Part shown: piece by piece, positions 28,354-38,136 of the stretch | Layout of the letters: each line of letters starts with the position of its first letter | Numbering within the stretch: the first letter of the stretch is position 1 | NCBI GenBank assembly: GCA_963720675.1 | Contig: CAVRGH010000010.1 | Span: 620,001 to 684,000, forward strand | DNA from: JALHSW01 sp963720675 | Lineage (GTDB): Bacteria; Actinomycetota; Acidimicrobiia; IMCC26256; PALSA-555 | Reading direction: 5' to 3' | Length of the DNA: 64,000 nt | The notes under the pieces: model-generated | The model's input: the letters and a program-made list of their open reading frames with translations, nothing else | Databases searched by the model: none | What the model was told of the DNA's origin: nothing | Translations under genes and position numbers: made by a program

Positions 28354-30727
28354 GTGAGCTTCCTCGCGCGGGTGCGCCGACAGGCTGTCCGCACCATGCC
28401 CGAGGGGATCGCCCGCCGCCGGCCGAGCGACTTGGTCCGGGTCGTCGTCGCGATCGTCCTGCTCGCGGCGCTCGCGTTCCACGCCGACGACCCGACCGCC
28501 TTCGAGCAGTCGGTCACCCGCGTGTTCACCTCGCTCCCGAAGGACGCCGGGACGCTGGTCCTGATCGTCTATGACGTCATGGCCCTGTGGGCCGTCTTCC
28601 TGCTCGTGGTGGTCGTGCTGCTCCTCCGTCGGTGGCGGCTCGCGCGTGATCTCCTCGTCGCCGGTTGTACCGCATGGGCCCTGGGCCGACTCGCCGGGTT
28701 CTTCGTCCGGGACACCGACCTGTGGCACACCTTTCGCGTCACGTTCGACCTCACCGACGCGCCCCGCTTCCCCCTCGTCCGTGTCGGCGTCGCGGTCGCG
28801 ATGGTCACCGTCGCATCACCGCACCTCACCCGTCCTGCGCGACGGTTCGGTCAGGGCCTCGTCGTCGTCCTCGCCCTCACCGCGATGTACCTCGGGCGGG
28901 CGTATCCGACCGATCTGCTCGGTGCGATCCTCCTCGGCTGGGGTGTCGCCGCCGCGGTGCACTACGCGTTCGGCACGCCGGCCGGTCGACCAACCGTGGC
29001 CCAGGTCGCCGGTGCGCTCACCAGGCTGCAGATCGAGGCCGACGACCTGCGTCTCGGGCCCGACCAACCCGTCGGGCGGGCCGTGTTCCTGGCGAACGAC
29101 CGCACCGGACCGCTCCGCATCTCCGCGATCGGTCGGGACGAGGCCGATGCGCAGCTGATCTCCCGCGTCTGGCGCTTCGTCGCCTACAAGGACACGATCG
29201 CGAACCTCTTCCCCACCCGTCGCCAACAGGTGGAGTACGAGGCGTACGTCGCGCTGCTTGCTCGCGAAGGCGGGACGCGCGTTCCGGCGGTCGTCTTCGC
29301 CGGGACGTCGGGCGCCCTCGCCTTGCTGGTGGAGCGGGTCGCGACCGGTGAACAGCTGCAGCTGGTCGAACCAACTGCGGTGAGCGACACGCTGCTCGAC
29401 GACGTCTGGCGACAGGTGGCGACCCTGCACGAGTCCCGGATCGCGCACGGCAAGCTCGACGGACACCACGTCGTCGTCGACGAGTCCGAGGGCGCAATCG
29501 TCGGCTTCTCGCACGCGTCGACCAGTGCGAGCGACCGGCAGGAGGCCGGTGACGTCGCTCAGCTCCTTGCCGCGACGTCGTCGATCGTCGGGACCGACCG
29601 CGCGGTCGCCGCGGCGATCCGGGGCCCCGGCCCCGACACGCTCGCCCGCGCCTTGCCCCTGTTGCAACCCCAAGCGGTCTCCGGATGGACGCACGATGCC
29701 CTCGGCGGGCGCAAGGACGCGGACGGGGCCCTCGAGCAGCTCCGGACGGTCGCGGCTGCCGCAGCCGGTACGGACGCACCAGAGCTCCGCTCGCTGTACC
29801 GGGTCCACCCCCGGAGCCTGATCATGGCCGTCGCCGCGCTGCTCGGGTGTCGGGATGCTCCTCAGCCGCGTCGGGGACCCGGAGGTGTTCTGGGAGACCA
29901 TCAAGACCGCGAACTGGTGGTACGTCGGACTCGCGTTCGTCTTCGGGATGCTCACCGACGTCGCGTTCGGCATCACCTTCCTCGGCAACGTCCCGATCCG
30001 CCTCCGAATCTGGCCGAGCATCGAGCTGCAGTCCGCGCTCTCGTTCTCGAACCTCGCGGTGCCGGTCGCAGCCGACACGGCGATGCAGGTGCGCTACCTC
30101 CAGCGGAACGGACTCGATCTGCCGTCGGCGGTCGCGACGGGCGGCATCCTCAGCACGGTCTCCGAGATCGCGGTGACCGCGGGGCTGTTCGTCGTCGCGC
30201 TCTGGCTCTCCCCGGACTCGATCGAGTTCGGTCACATCGACACGAACCAGATCCTCGTGATCGCGCTCATTGCTGCGTTCGTGATCGCAGTGGTCATGAC
30301 GATCGTCTTCAGCGTGCGCCGACTCCGCAAGAGCGTGCTGCCGCCGATGATCCGAGCGGCGCGCAGCATCTGGGGTGCCATCAAGTCACCGAGCCGCCTC
30401 GCGCTGCTCATCGTGGGCAACGTCGTCGCGCAGATGCTGTACGCGTGCTCACTGCTCGCGTGTCTCCACGCGTTCGGGTCCAGCGTCGACTTCTGGACGC
30501 TCCTCGCGATCAACCTCGGGATCTCGACGATCGCCTCGCTCGTCCCGATCCCCGGAGGCGGCACCGCGGTCTCGGCCGTCGGCCTCGCCGGCATGCTCAC
30601 CGCATTCGGGGTCCCGGCAGCCGTCGGTTCGGCCGCGGTGCTCGCACACCAGGTCGCTGTGAGCTACCTCCCGGCGATCCCGGGATGGTTCGCGACCAAC
30701 GACCTCATCCGCAAGCGCATGCTCTAG
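28354..30727 (+). CDS. multi-domain membrane protein: PAP2-like, degenerate kinase-like, YbhN flippase-like, frameshifted
   Basis: Removing one G in the GGG at 29845-29847 joins the halves and gives 790 residues. Part 1 (about 1-215) has several membrane helices and a degenerate PAP2 block (LGRAYPTDLLGAILLGWG). Part 2 (about 220-490) is cytoplasmic and looks like a protein kinase lobe: LHESRIAHGKLDGHHVVVDE fits the catalytic loop but the Asp is replaced (HGK), and the DFG position is IVGFSH. Part 3 (about 500-790) is a LPG-synthase-TM/YbhN helical bundle (IPGGGTAVSAVGLAG). It probably handles a lipid or polyprenyl carrier, with the kinase-like part sensing or scaffolding. GTG 28354 starts 18 bases after the GNAT stop. 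Confidence 0.75.
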
Positions 30728-30742
30728 CCACACCGCAGGCGA

Positions 30743-31513
30743 TCAGTGCGGGACGAGGCCCCCGTCGGCGATCACGACCTGGCCCGTCACGAAGCTCGCG
30801 GCATCCGACGCCAGGAACAGTGCCGGTCCGACCATCTCGTCCGGATGCGCGGCGCGACCTTGGAGGCTCGACGCCGCCATGCTCGCCTGCGCCTCCGGCG
30901 TGTTCGCCCGCATCATGTCGGTGTCGATGCTCCCCGGTGCGAGCGCGTTCACCCGGATGCCGTCGGGCGCGAACGCCGAGGCCATTGATCGGGTGAACGA
31001 CATGAGCGCCGACTTCGCGCCCGCGTACATCGCCACTGGCGCCGAGAAGAGGAACGCGCCGGCGGAGATCACGTTGACCACCGAGGCGCACGGGCTCTCC
31101 CGGAGGTGCGGCAGCGCCTCCTGCACCAGGAAGACGGGGCCGCGCAGGTTCACGTCGTACGACTTCGCCCAGGCCTCCGGCGTCAGCGTCCCGAGCGGCA
31201 TCGTGAGCGCGGTCGCCGCGTTGTTGACCACGATGTCGAGCCCTCCGAACCGTTCCACCGTCGTCGCCACCAGGGGCGCGAGGTCGTCGAGCTCGCCGAG
31301 GTGCGTCGGAACGCCCATCGCCTCGGCGCCCATCGAGACCAGGTGTGCCTCGGTCTCGGCACACGCATCGGCCTTCCGGCTCGCCACGACCACCTTCGCC
31401 CCTGCCGCCGCGAAGCCCTCGGCGACGGCGCGCCCGATCCCCCGCGTCCCCCCGGTGACGATCGCCACCCGTCCGGTCAGGTCGAACAACGACTGCAGCT
31501 GTGCCTTGTCCAT
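30743..31513 (-). CDS. short-chain dehydrogenase/reductase (SDR)
   Basis: A 256-residue classical SDR: IVTGGTRGIGRAV near residue 19, VVVASRKADAC at strand 2 (Arg/Lys favours NADPH), VVNNAATA, catalytic Ser in NVISAGAF, MYAGAKSA for Tyr-x-x-x-Lys, and FVTGQVVIADGG at the end. GGAGACG before ATG 31513 serves as ribosome-binding site. It converges with the membrane protein gene and is divergent from the PNPOx-like gene. The substrate is unknown; it shares only family features with the SDR at 20403. Confidence 0.93.
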   Translation of the reverse strand: MDKAQLQSLFDLTGRVAIVTGGTRGIGRAVAEGFAAAGAKVVVASRKADACAETEAHLVSMGAEAMGVPTHLGELDDLAPLVATTVERFGGLDIVVNNAATALTMPLGTLTPEAWAKSYDVNLRGPVFLVQEALPHLRESPCASVVNVISAGAFLFSAPVAMYAGAKSALMSFTRSMASAFAPDGIRVNALAPGSIDTDMMRANTPEAQASMAASSLQGRAAHPDEMVGPALFLASDAASFVTGQVVIADGGLVPH

Positions 31514-31548
31514 GGCCTCGTCTCCGTTCGGTGGGCAAGAATCATCGC

Positions 31549-32028
31549 ATGGCGAGCTGGAAGGACGTCACCACGGCCGCGCCCGAGCTCGCGGCGCGGG
31601 TCGTCGAGCGCTTCGGCGCGAACAAGCACGCACTCATCGCCACCATCCGACGCGACGGCTCGCCGCGACTGAGCGGCATCGAGACCGACTTCTCCGACGG
31701 GGAGCTCTGGCTCGGCATGATGCCCGACTCGCTGAAGAGCGCCGACCTGCAGCGCGATCCGCGTTTCTCCATCCACAGTGCACCGATCGACCTGGAGCTC
31801 GCTGACGGTGATGCGAAGCTCTCCGGTCGCGCCGAGCTCGTGACCGACGAGGCGTTCGTCGCCGAGTACCTCCGGAAGTTCGGAGAAGCCAACGGCGAGG
31901 CACCGGAAGGAGCCGACCTCTTCCGAGTCGACGTGCTCGACGCCTCGATCGTCACCGTCGACGGCAACCTGCTCGTGATCGACTCGTGGCGCGTCGGGGA
32001 AGCACCGAAGCGACAAACCCGCACGTAG
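31549..32028 (+). CDS. pyridoxamine 5'-phosphate oxidase-like flavin/F420-binding protein
   Basis: A 159-residue split-barrel protein of the PNPOx-like group: KHALIATIRRDGSPRLSGIE at the start, ELWLGMMPDSLKSADLQRDPRFSI in the middle, then ELADGDAKLSGRAELV. The pattern of a strand with Arg-Asp-Gly followed by a helix and RDPR is usual for flavin- or F420-dependent members. No catalytic role can be set. AAGAAT lies 5 bases before ATG 31549, with no clear Shine-Dalgarno sequence. The stop codon abuts that of the convergent DinB gene. Confidence 0.85.
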   Translation: MASWKDVTTAAPELAARVVERFGANKHALIATIRRDGSPRLSGIETDFSDGELWLGMMPDSLKSADLQRDPRFSIHSAPIDLELADGDAKLSGRAELVTDEAFVAEYLRKFGEANGEAPEGADLFRVDVLDASIVTVDGNLLVIDSWRVGEAPKRQTRT

Positions 32029-32541
32029 TCAGTCGCCCACTGAACCGTCGATGCACTGGCGGAGCAGGTCGGCATGGCCGTTGTGCCGGGCGTACTCCTC
32101 GATCATGTGCAGCAGGATCCACCGCAGCGAGACCTCACTCGCGTCCCGGGCCCGGAAGCCCAGGTCGTCGAGCGACCCGGCGCTCGCGGTGATCGCTCGG
32201 GCGAACTCGCGCTCACCCCGCCACGCGGCGAAGGCTTCGTCGACGTCGGCGTCGTCGACGTTGTCGAACTCGCCGTCGGGGTCGTCGTCGGACCAGAACA
32301 GGGGCGGCGTGTCGGTGTCGCGTCCGAAGCAGCGCCGGAACCAGTTCTGCTCGACCGCAGCCATGTGCCGAACAAGGCCGAGGAGCGACATCGTCGACGG
32401 CGGCACGGCACGCTCCCGGAGCTGCGCGTGGGTGAGGCCCGAGCACTTCCACTCGAGGGTCTCGCGGTGGTACTCGAGCCACGCCTCGAGCATCGGACGC
32501 TCCTCGAGGATGTACGGGGGCTCGACCCGCTCGGGACTCAC
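32029..32541 (-). CDS. DinB-family protein
   Basis: A 170-residue helical bundle protein of the DinB/YfiT superfamily. The three metal ligands are seen in SLLGLVRHMAAVEQNWF (His), and in a C-terminal ILLHMIEEYARHNGHADLL (two His on one helix). Such proteins use a metal to transfer a low-molecular thiol to a substrate, mycothiol being the usual partner in Actinobacteria. GTG 32541 overlaps the patatin stop (GTGA), which decides the start and shows coupling. Confidence 0.85.
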   Translation of the reverse strand: MSPERVEPPYILEERPMLEAWLEYHRETLEWKCSGLTHAQLRERAVPPSTMSLLGLVRHMAAVEQNWFRRCFGRDTDTPPLFWSDDDPDGEFDNVDDADVDEAFAAWRGEREFARAITASAGSLDDLGFRARDASEVSLRWILLHMIEEYARHNGHADLLRQCIDGSVGD

Positions 32542-33461
32542 CAGCGCTCGCCGAGCCAGGCCGTGACGGGCTCGAGGTCGACGGTCTCGGCGAACTCGAC
32601 GAGGTACGGGATCTGGTCGACATCGTCCATGGCGATCTCGGTGCCGTCGGGGAACGTCGGTGCCAGGCGGAAGTAGTGATCGCCGAGCATCTGGCTGCAC
32701 TGGTAGTCGGCGATGCCGCTCACCCCGTCGAGCAGGATGCTGAGCAACGGTCGGATCCACTCGATGTAGCCCCAGTCGAGCGAGTCACCCTCGACGTGCA
32801 CCAGCGAACGACCCGTCCCGAGTGACAGGAGCCGGACCTCGGACAGCTCGGCCCGCTCGTCGGCGGGCACGCGCGCATCGAGCACCTGCGCGAGCGCGCA
32901 CATGCTCGGGTTCGCGGCGAACACGCCACCGTCGATGTAGCCGTCCTCGGTCTGGAAGTAGGTCGGCGCCGCACTCGTGTACGTGCCCACCTTGTAGGCG
33001 AGCTGCACGCCGTCGCTGTCGGGACCGGGGAAGTTGTGGAAGATCTTCGGCTTCCAGCTCCGGGCTCCGGGGACCTCATTGTCGAGGTCGAACGCCGGGA
33101 TGACCACCCGCTTGGAGAGCTCGGCCAGTGTCCGGTCCTCGAACACGTGGCGGAGCTCGACCCGCAGGTTGGCGATGTCGTAGTCGGCGCCGAGGACCTT
33201 CCCCACGTCCGCGATGTCGTCGATCAAGCTGTCGGCGAACACCGCGTGGCCACGCTCCTCGTAGAGCTCACGGAGCCGGGCCAGGTCGATCCCTGCGGCG
33301 AGTGCCAGCGCGATCAGCCCGCCGGTCGACGTGCCGGCGAAGAGGTCGGCGCGCTCGAGCACCCCGAGATCGGGTTCGGCGGCGAGGCGCTGGAGCACGA
33401 TCGTGGGCACGATCCCACGGATGCCGCCGCCGTCGATGCTGAGGATGTGGTCTACGGCCAT
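32538..33461 (-). CDS. patatin-like phospholipase
   Basis: A 307-residue patatin protein. The glycine-rich oxyanion motif is DGGGIRG near residue 9, the nucleophile elbow is GTSTGG (Ser near residue 46), and the catalytic Asp lies in the DGG of YIDGGVFAANPS. It should hydrolyse acyl esters of lipids through a Ser-Asp dyad. ATG 33461 is chosen since the sequence before it has no family match, although the frame stays open to 34187. It is cotranscribed with the DinB gene. Confidence 0.93.
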   Translation of the reverse strand: MAVDHILSIDGGGIRGIVPTIVLQRLAAEPDLGVLERADLFAGTSTGGLIALALAAGIDLARLRELYEERGHAVFADSLIDDIADVGKVLGADYDIANLRVELRHVFEDRTLAELSKRVVIPAFDLDNEVPGARSWKPKIFHNFPGPDSDGVQLAYKVGTYTSAAPTYFQTEDGYIDGGVFAANPSMCALAQVLDARVPADERAELSEVRLLSLGTGRSLVHVEGDSLDWGYIEWIRPLLSILLDGVSGIADYQCSQMLGDHYFRLAPTFPDGTEIAMDDVDQIPYLVEFAETVDLEPVTAWLGERW

Positions 33462-33548
33462 GCGCGAGTCTCCCTCGTCGTCGATGGCCTCCCGCGGCAA
33501 GCATCGCGCACGTGCGACGCCGAGCGTGTGGGCGTGGGACTGTGGGGT

Positions 33549-34064
33549 GTGCGAATCCTCGCGATCTCGGGCAGCCTGCAGCGGGCATCGGCCAACTCGG
33601 CGCTCCTCCGCGTCGCCGGGCGGTTGGCTCCGGCCGGCACCGAGGTCGCACGCTCGGAATCGGTCGGCGCGCTCCCCCACTTCAACCCCGATCTCGACGG
33701 TGACAGCGTCGCGGCGTCGGTGACTCGATTCCGCGCGCAGCTCACGGCGGCGGACGGAGTACTCATCGCAAGCCCCGAGTACGCCCACGAGATGCCGGGG
33801 TCCCTGAAGAACGCTCTCGACTGGGTCGTCGGCTCGGGTGAGCTCTACGAGCGCGCGGTCGCCGTGACATGCGCCTCGCCCCGACCGAACGGCGGCGTGA
33901 ACGTACGTGCCGCGCTGGAGCAGACGCTCCGCGCCCAAGGCGCGCGCATCGTCGCGTCGGTCACCGTGCCGGTGGCAACCCGGCTCGACACCGACGACGC
34001 GATCGCCGAAGACCCGGAGATCCGGGCAGCGATCAATGAGGTGCTCGCGGCGTTCCCGGGCTGA
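33549..34064 (+). CDS. NADPH-dependent FMN reductase-like protein
   Basis: A 171-residue flavodoxin-fold protein. It opens RILAISGSLQRASANSALL (FMN phosphate loop, G-S-x-R/Q-x-x-S-x-N form), followed by SPEYAHEMPGSLKNALDW, the FMN isoalloxazine loop of the NADPH:FMN reductase/azoreductase group. It supplies reduced flavin or reduces quinones. GTG 33549 is chosen as the nearest start to the first strand; no good ribosome-binding site is seen, and another GTG slightly upstream is possible. Confidence 0.9.
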   Translation: MRILAISGSLQRASANSALLRVAGRLAPAGTEVARSESVGALPHFNPDLDGDSVAASVTRFRAQLTAADGVLIASPEYAHEMPGSLKNALDWVVGSGELYERAVAVTCASPRPNGGVNVRAALEQTLRAQGARIVASVTVPVATRLDTDDAIAEDPEIRAAINEVLAAFPG

Positions 34065-34074
34065 CGATCCCGGC

Positions 34075-34830
34075 TCACGCGTAGGTGCGCACGAGCTCGA
34101 GTACGGCCTCGGCATCGGGGCCGGTGCCCTGGAGCTCTGCTTCCGCGGGGAGCAGGCGACGCGCCGCGACGAGGCAGAGTTCCACACCGTCGCCGCGGAT
34201 CACCGTGTCAGCCCCGTCGTCGGGCACGAAGTCCCACGCGGCGCCTCTCGGGCCCGTGAGGTGGAACGCGACCGGGCCCGACAGCACACGGCCCGCTCGG
34301 GCGAACGCGTACGGCAGCGTCCGCCACGCGAGGCGGGCGACGTGCCGGAGGCGCTCGGCCGGGACCAGCTCGATGCCGACGGCGTCGGCGACGTCACCCG
34401 TGTGGATCCACGTCTCGGCGACGCGCGTCGTTGCGAGGGTGTGGACGGAGAGCAGCCCAGCGACCCAGCGCACGCGGTGGTGCGGGTCCGCCGTTGCCAG
34501 CGCGGTCCGCAGCGCGGACGCGCCGCGCTGCCAGCGGGCACGGACGTCGGCCGGCGACTGGTCGCGCTCCTGCTCGACCATTCGCGCCGCGCCGTCGTCG
34601 ACGTCGCGACCGGGGGTCAACCCGCCCGCCAGGCGCTCCAGCACGTCGTCGAAATGATCGGTCACACTGCCCAGCGCGAGCTCGTCGGTCTGGGCCAGGT
34701 GGAGCACCACGGCGGCGACATCCCAGCCCTCGCACGGGGTCGGCCGCCGCCAACGGTCGTCGTCGAGCCCGTCGAGCACGCCATGTAGCTCGGCGTACTG
34801 GTCGGCCAGTGCTCTGAGGATCTCGTCCAT
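34075..34830 (-). CDS. mycothiol-dependent maleylpyruvate isomerase-like (MDMPI) protein
   Basis: A 251-residue protein with an MDMPI N-terminal DinB-like bundle. CEGWDVAAVVLHLAQTDELAL gives the first His, and TTRVAETWIHTGDVADAVG supplies the Glu and second His-Asp expected to bind a metal. The C-terminal about 80 residues form a lipid-carrier-like domain (GPVAFHLTGPRGAAWDFV, GDGVELCLVAARRLL). These proteins use mycothiol for isomerisation or conjugation. ATG 34830 is chosen since the region before it does not match. It converges with the FMN reductase-like gene. Confidence 0.85.
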   Translation of the reverse strand: MDEILRALADQYAELHGVLDGLDDDRWRRPTPCEGWDVAAVVLHLAQTDELALGSVTDHFDDVLERLAGGLTPGRDVDDGAARMVEQERDQSPADVRARWQRGASALRTALATADPHHRVRWVAGLLSVHTLATTRVAETWIHTGDVADAVGIELVPAERLRHVARLAWRTLPYAFARAGRVLSGPVAFHLTGPRGAAWDFVPDDGADTVIRGDGVELCLVAARRLLPAEAELQGTGPDAEAVLELVRTYA

Positions 34831-34914
34831 ATGTCGACTCCCGCACCCCGAGTCTGCCCATCGGCCGGGATTCGGCCCTAGCATCGCGGATCACCGAGCA
34901 CCGCAGGAGGCCCG

Positions 34915-35379
34915 ATGTCGAAGGTCACGAACTCCCCCCGGGTGGCGCGAGCTGCCAGGTTCCTGGTGGTCGCGCTCGTCGCGACCACGTTCGGCGTGGC
35001 CACCGGGGCCGGCGCCGACGCGACCGTCGCGGACGCCTCGCTCTGCGAGACGATCCAGGATGGCGACGTCGGTGCGCCCGCGCCACCGCAGGGCTCCTCG
35101 ACGACGGTGGCCGACGCCAAGAAGTCCCTGAAGCTCTACAAGCGCTTCGCCAAGTCCGACGCACCCCCGGCGGTGAAGAAGGCGGTCGCGACGATCGTCT
35201 CGACGCTCAAGAAGCTCGCCGCCGGAACCACCCCGGCGGAGATCTGGGGCTCCGACGTCGACGCCAGCCCGTACGGGAAGGCCATCGTCAAGTTCGAGGC
35301 CTACGTCGTGAAGAAGTGCGTCAACGACGTCATCGACGACCTCCCCGGCGACGTCGAGATCCCCGACATCGGCAAGTAG
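34915..35379 (+). CDS. secreted hypothetical protein
   Basis: A 154-residue protein with a signal peptide (ARFLVVALVATTFGVATGAG then ADATVADAS). The mature part is helical with a Lys-rich middle (KKSLKLYKRFAKSD, KKAVATIVSTLKKLA) and two cysteines, one near the start (LCETIQDG) and one near the end (VKKCVNDV), which may form a disulfide. GCAGGAGGCCCG precedes ATG 34915. I do not recognise the family. It is followed by rsgA after 30 bases. Confidence 0.75.
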   Translation: MSKVTNSPRVARAARFLVVALVATTFGVATGAGADATVADASLCETIQDGDVGAPAPPQGSSTTVADAKKSLKLYKRFAKSDAPPAVKKAVATIVSTLKKLAAGTTPAEIWGSDVDASPYGKAIVKFEAYVVKKCVNDVIDDLPGDVEIPDIGK

Positions 35380-35409
35380 CGCGGGCGCGCTGCCCGACCC
35401 GGTCGCGTC

Positions 35410-36370
35410 GTGTCCGAGCACCACCCCTTGGAGCCGTACGGCTGGAACGACGTCTGGGCCGGGCGCCTGGCGGCCCACCCGGGCACCACGCCCGCGCGCG
35501 TGGTACGCCACGACGGCTCGGGGTTGCTGCTCGCGACCGACGGACGGCTCCCGGGCCGTCCAGCTCACCCGACGCCTCGACCCGGCGCCCACCGTCGGCG
35601 ACTGGGTCGCGTGCAAGGGCGACCACATCGTCGCCGTGTTGGAGCGTTCCTCGCTGCTCCGACGGCGGGCGTCGGGTCGCGACGCCGAGCAGGTGCTCGC
35701 GGCCAACGTCGACGTCGTCCTCCTCGTGTGCGGCGTCGATCGACCACTCCGGGCCGGTCGGATCCACCGCGGGACGACCGTCGCTCGCGACGCGGGCGCT
35801 CGACCCGTCGTCGTGCTCACCAAGGCCGCGATCGCCGGTGACGCCGACACCATGACGATGCTCATCGAGGAGTGGAGCCCGGGACTCGAGGTCCTCGTCA
35901 CCTCTGCGCTCGAGGGTGAAGGGCTCGATGCCGTGCGCGACGTCGTGCGCGGGAACACCGTGACCATGCTCGGGGAGTCCGGCGCCGGGAAGTCGAGCCT
36001 CGTCAACGCGCTGCTCGGCGAGGACGCCGCGGCAACCGGCGACGTTCGCGCCGGCGACGCCAAAGGACGCCACACCACGACGACTCGGGAGCTACGCGTC
36101 GTGCCCTCGGGCGGGGTACTGATCGACTCGCCGGGCATTCGATCCGTCGGCATCTGGGCCGACACCACCGTCGTCGCCGATACCTTTGCGGACGTCGACG
36201 ACCTCGCTCTGGGGTGCCGGTTCAGCGACTGCGCGCATCGTACGGAGCCCGGATGCGCCGTCCTGGCGGCGCTCGCGGCCGGCGAGCTCGACGAGCACCG
36301 CCTCGGCACCTGGCGCATCCTGCACGACGAAGCCGACGCTGCAGGCTCGTCGCGCCGGAAGAGCCGCTGA
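35410..36370 (+). CDS. rsgA: ribosome small-subunit-dependent GTPase A, frameshifted
   Basis: With one base removed near 35545 the protein reads 319 residues with an N-terminal OB-like domain (VGDWVACKGDHIVAVLERSS). The circularly permuted GTPase order of RsgA follows: G4 in LTKAA, G5 in TSALEGEG, G1 GESGAGKSS, G2 THTTT-like RHTTTTREL, then G3 DSPGI. A Zn-binding C-terminal knuckle is CRFSDCAHRTEPGC. RsgA tests late 30S subunits during ribosome maturation. GTG 35410 is the start. It is followed after 2 bases by a glycosyltransferase gene. Confidence 0.93.
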
Positions 36371-36372
36371 CC

Positions 36373-37197
36373 GTGACCGCGCCGCTGTTCTCCGTCATCC
36401 TGACGACGTATGACCGGCCGGAGCTCCTCCGCCAGGCGCTCACGTCGGTCCTCGAACAGACCGTCGAGGACCTCGAGTGCATCGTCGTCGACGACGCAGG
36501 CACCGAGAGTGTGCAGCTGCCCGACGATGCTCGGGTCCGCTTGGTTCGGCGGGACGAGAACGGCGGACCCGGCGCCGCTCGGAACACCGGGCTCGACGCC
36601 GCGTGCGGTGACTATGTCGCGTTCCTCGACGACGACGAGTGGTTCACGCCCCAGCGGCTCCAGTACGCGGTCGACGGCCTCGCCGATGCCGACGTCGCGC
36701 TGTGCTGGCGTCGATCCCTCGACGAGCCTCCCGAACCTGGTCGCGTCCTCTCGGGAAACGTGGACGCGACGGTGCTCGGCGGCGAGATCCCCCACTTGGG
36801 CGTCACCTCGCTCGCGCGCACCGAGGTCCCGCGCTTCGACGAGAGCCTCCGCGCCTGCGAGGACATCGAGTGGTGGATCCGTGCGGCACCGGGCCGCACA
36901 GTTGCGACGGTGCCGGAGTACGGCTGTGTCTACGGGCATCGCTCCGAGACCTACGAGCGATCGGTCGCCCGCCCCCGCGCCGAAGCTCGGCTGGAGATCT
37001 TCCGGATGCACGACGCGTACTTCACGGCGCACCGTGGGGCCGCAGCGTTCCAGTGGCTGAAGGCCGGACTGTACGCGCGCCAAGCCGGCGATGACGCGCT
37101 CGCCCGTCGCGCCCTCGCCCGATCGGCGCGGCTGCGACCGAGCCCGAAGGCCCTCGGCCACCTCTACCGAGCAGTGACGAGCCCGGTCGGGGGCTAG
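36373..37197 (+). CDS. family 2 glycosyltransferase
   Basis: A 274-residue GT-A protein. It has FSVILTTYDRPELL at the start, CIVVDDAGT, GPGAARNTGLDAACGDYVAFLDDDEW (the Asp-x-Asp-like nucleotide-binding site) and a later ACEDIEWWIRAA (ED motif of the acceptor site). GTG 36373 lies just behind rsgA. The C-terminus is helical with Arg-rich repeats. Donor and acceptor are unknown; surface glycan synthesis is likely. Confidence 0.92.
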   Translation: MTAPLFSVILTTYDRPELLRQALTSVLEQTVEDLECIVVDDAGTESVQLPDDARVRLVRRDENGGPGAARNTGLDAACGDYVAFLDDDEWFTPQRLQYAVDGLADADVALCWRRSLDEPPEPGRVLSGNVDATVLGGEIPHLGVTSLARTEVPRFDESLRACEDIEWWIRAAPGRTVATVPEYGCVYGHRSETYERSVARPRAEARLEIFRMHDAYFTAHRGAAAFQWLKAGLYARQAGDDALARRALARSARLRPSPKALGHLYRAVTSPVGG

Positions 37198-38081
37198 ACG
37201 AAGATCCCGTACCGCATCCAGCCCACGAGCCACCCCGAGTAGCGGGCGACCTCGCGGAGGTAGATCGGACGCGTCTCGGCGTGGAAGCCCTCGTCGATGC
37301 GCAAGAGGGGCAGCAGGCGCCGGAACACGCGCCAGAGCTGCAGCCGCCGGGTGAGGTGAGGGAGCTCTCCGAGCTCGTAGTGCTTCTTGTACAGCTGGAT
37401 GTCGGCCTGCGCATACACGAACGTCTGGTGCATCGACTCGCGCGTCGTCCTCCGCAGCCGGTACTGGATCACGGCGTCGGGCACGAAGCCGATCTCGAAC
37501 CCGGCATGCCGCGCCCGCCAGCAGAAGTCGATCTCGTCGGCGCCGTACCGGAACTCCTCGTCGAACCCCGCCAAGACGTCGAACAGGTCACGACGGAAAC
37601 CGAGGTTTGCGCCGAGCCCGTACGGGTAGGCACCGAACGCCTTCGGGAGCCCGGTCTCGACGGGGTTCCGACGTCGTCGGATCGCCTCGGCGTCGTTCAG
37701 CAGGTCGACGCGCGTCGATCCACCCACGATCGACCAGGTCCCGAGCGCCTCGGAGAGGATGCGCACCCAGCTCGTGTCGACGAGGTCGTCGGCGTCGCAG
37801 GTCAACACGCGTGGAGCGCGGGCAGCCCTCACTCCCGCGTTCCGCGCGGCGTTGGCACCGATCCGGTCGCAGCCCACCACTCGAAGGTTCGGGATCCGGC
37901 TCTGCCACGTGTGCGCAAGGGCCGCAGAGCCGTCGGTCGAGGCGTTGTCGACGACGATCACCTCGAACGGATCGGTGAAGTCCTGCCGGGCGAGGGCCTC
38001 GAGCTGGCCGCCGAGAGTCGGCGCGGCGTTGCGAGTCGGGATGACGACGCTCACCGTCGGGTCCATCGAGGCGGCGTTCAC
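37194..38081 (-). CDS. family 2 glycosyltransferase
   Basis: A 295-residue GT2 enzyme: VSVVIPTRNAAPTL, VIVVDNASTDGSA, GANAARNAGVRAARAPRVLTCDADDLV (Asp-x-Asp motif) and a downstream YGADEIDFCWRARHAG (ED block). A C-terminal segment with several aromatic and basic residues (VGWMRYGIFV) may touch the membrane. It converges with the other GT2 gene, their stop codons overlapping at 37194-37197, so the two form an opposing pair. TACGCT lies 6 bases before GTG 38081, which suggests a leaderless mRNA. Confidence 0.92.
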   Translation of the reverse strand: MNAASMDPTVSVVIPTRNAAPTLGGQLEALARQDFTDPFEVIVVDNASTDGSAALAHTWQSRIPNLRVVGCDRIGANAARNAGVRAARAPRVLTCDADDLVDTSWVRILSEALGTWSIVGGSTRVDLLNDAEAIRRRRNPVETGLPKAFGAYPYGLGANLGFRRDLFDVLAGFDEEFRYGADEIDFCWRARHAGFEIGFVPDAVIQYRLRRTTRESMHQTFVYAQADIQLYKKHYELGELPHLTRRLQLWRVFRRLLPLLRIDEGFHAETRPIYLREVARYSGWLVGWMRYGIFV

Positions 38082-38136
38082 GCGGGCAGCGTACGCCCGA
38101 CGATCCGAGCGCTCGGCCGGGTCTCTGTCACTCGGA

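Noticed and set aside
25402..28728. A 1108-codon open frame on the minus strand
   Set aside because: It lies opposite four genes with clear family motifs; its sequence is Arg/Asp/Val-rich with no domain, as expected for an antisense frame at high GC.
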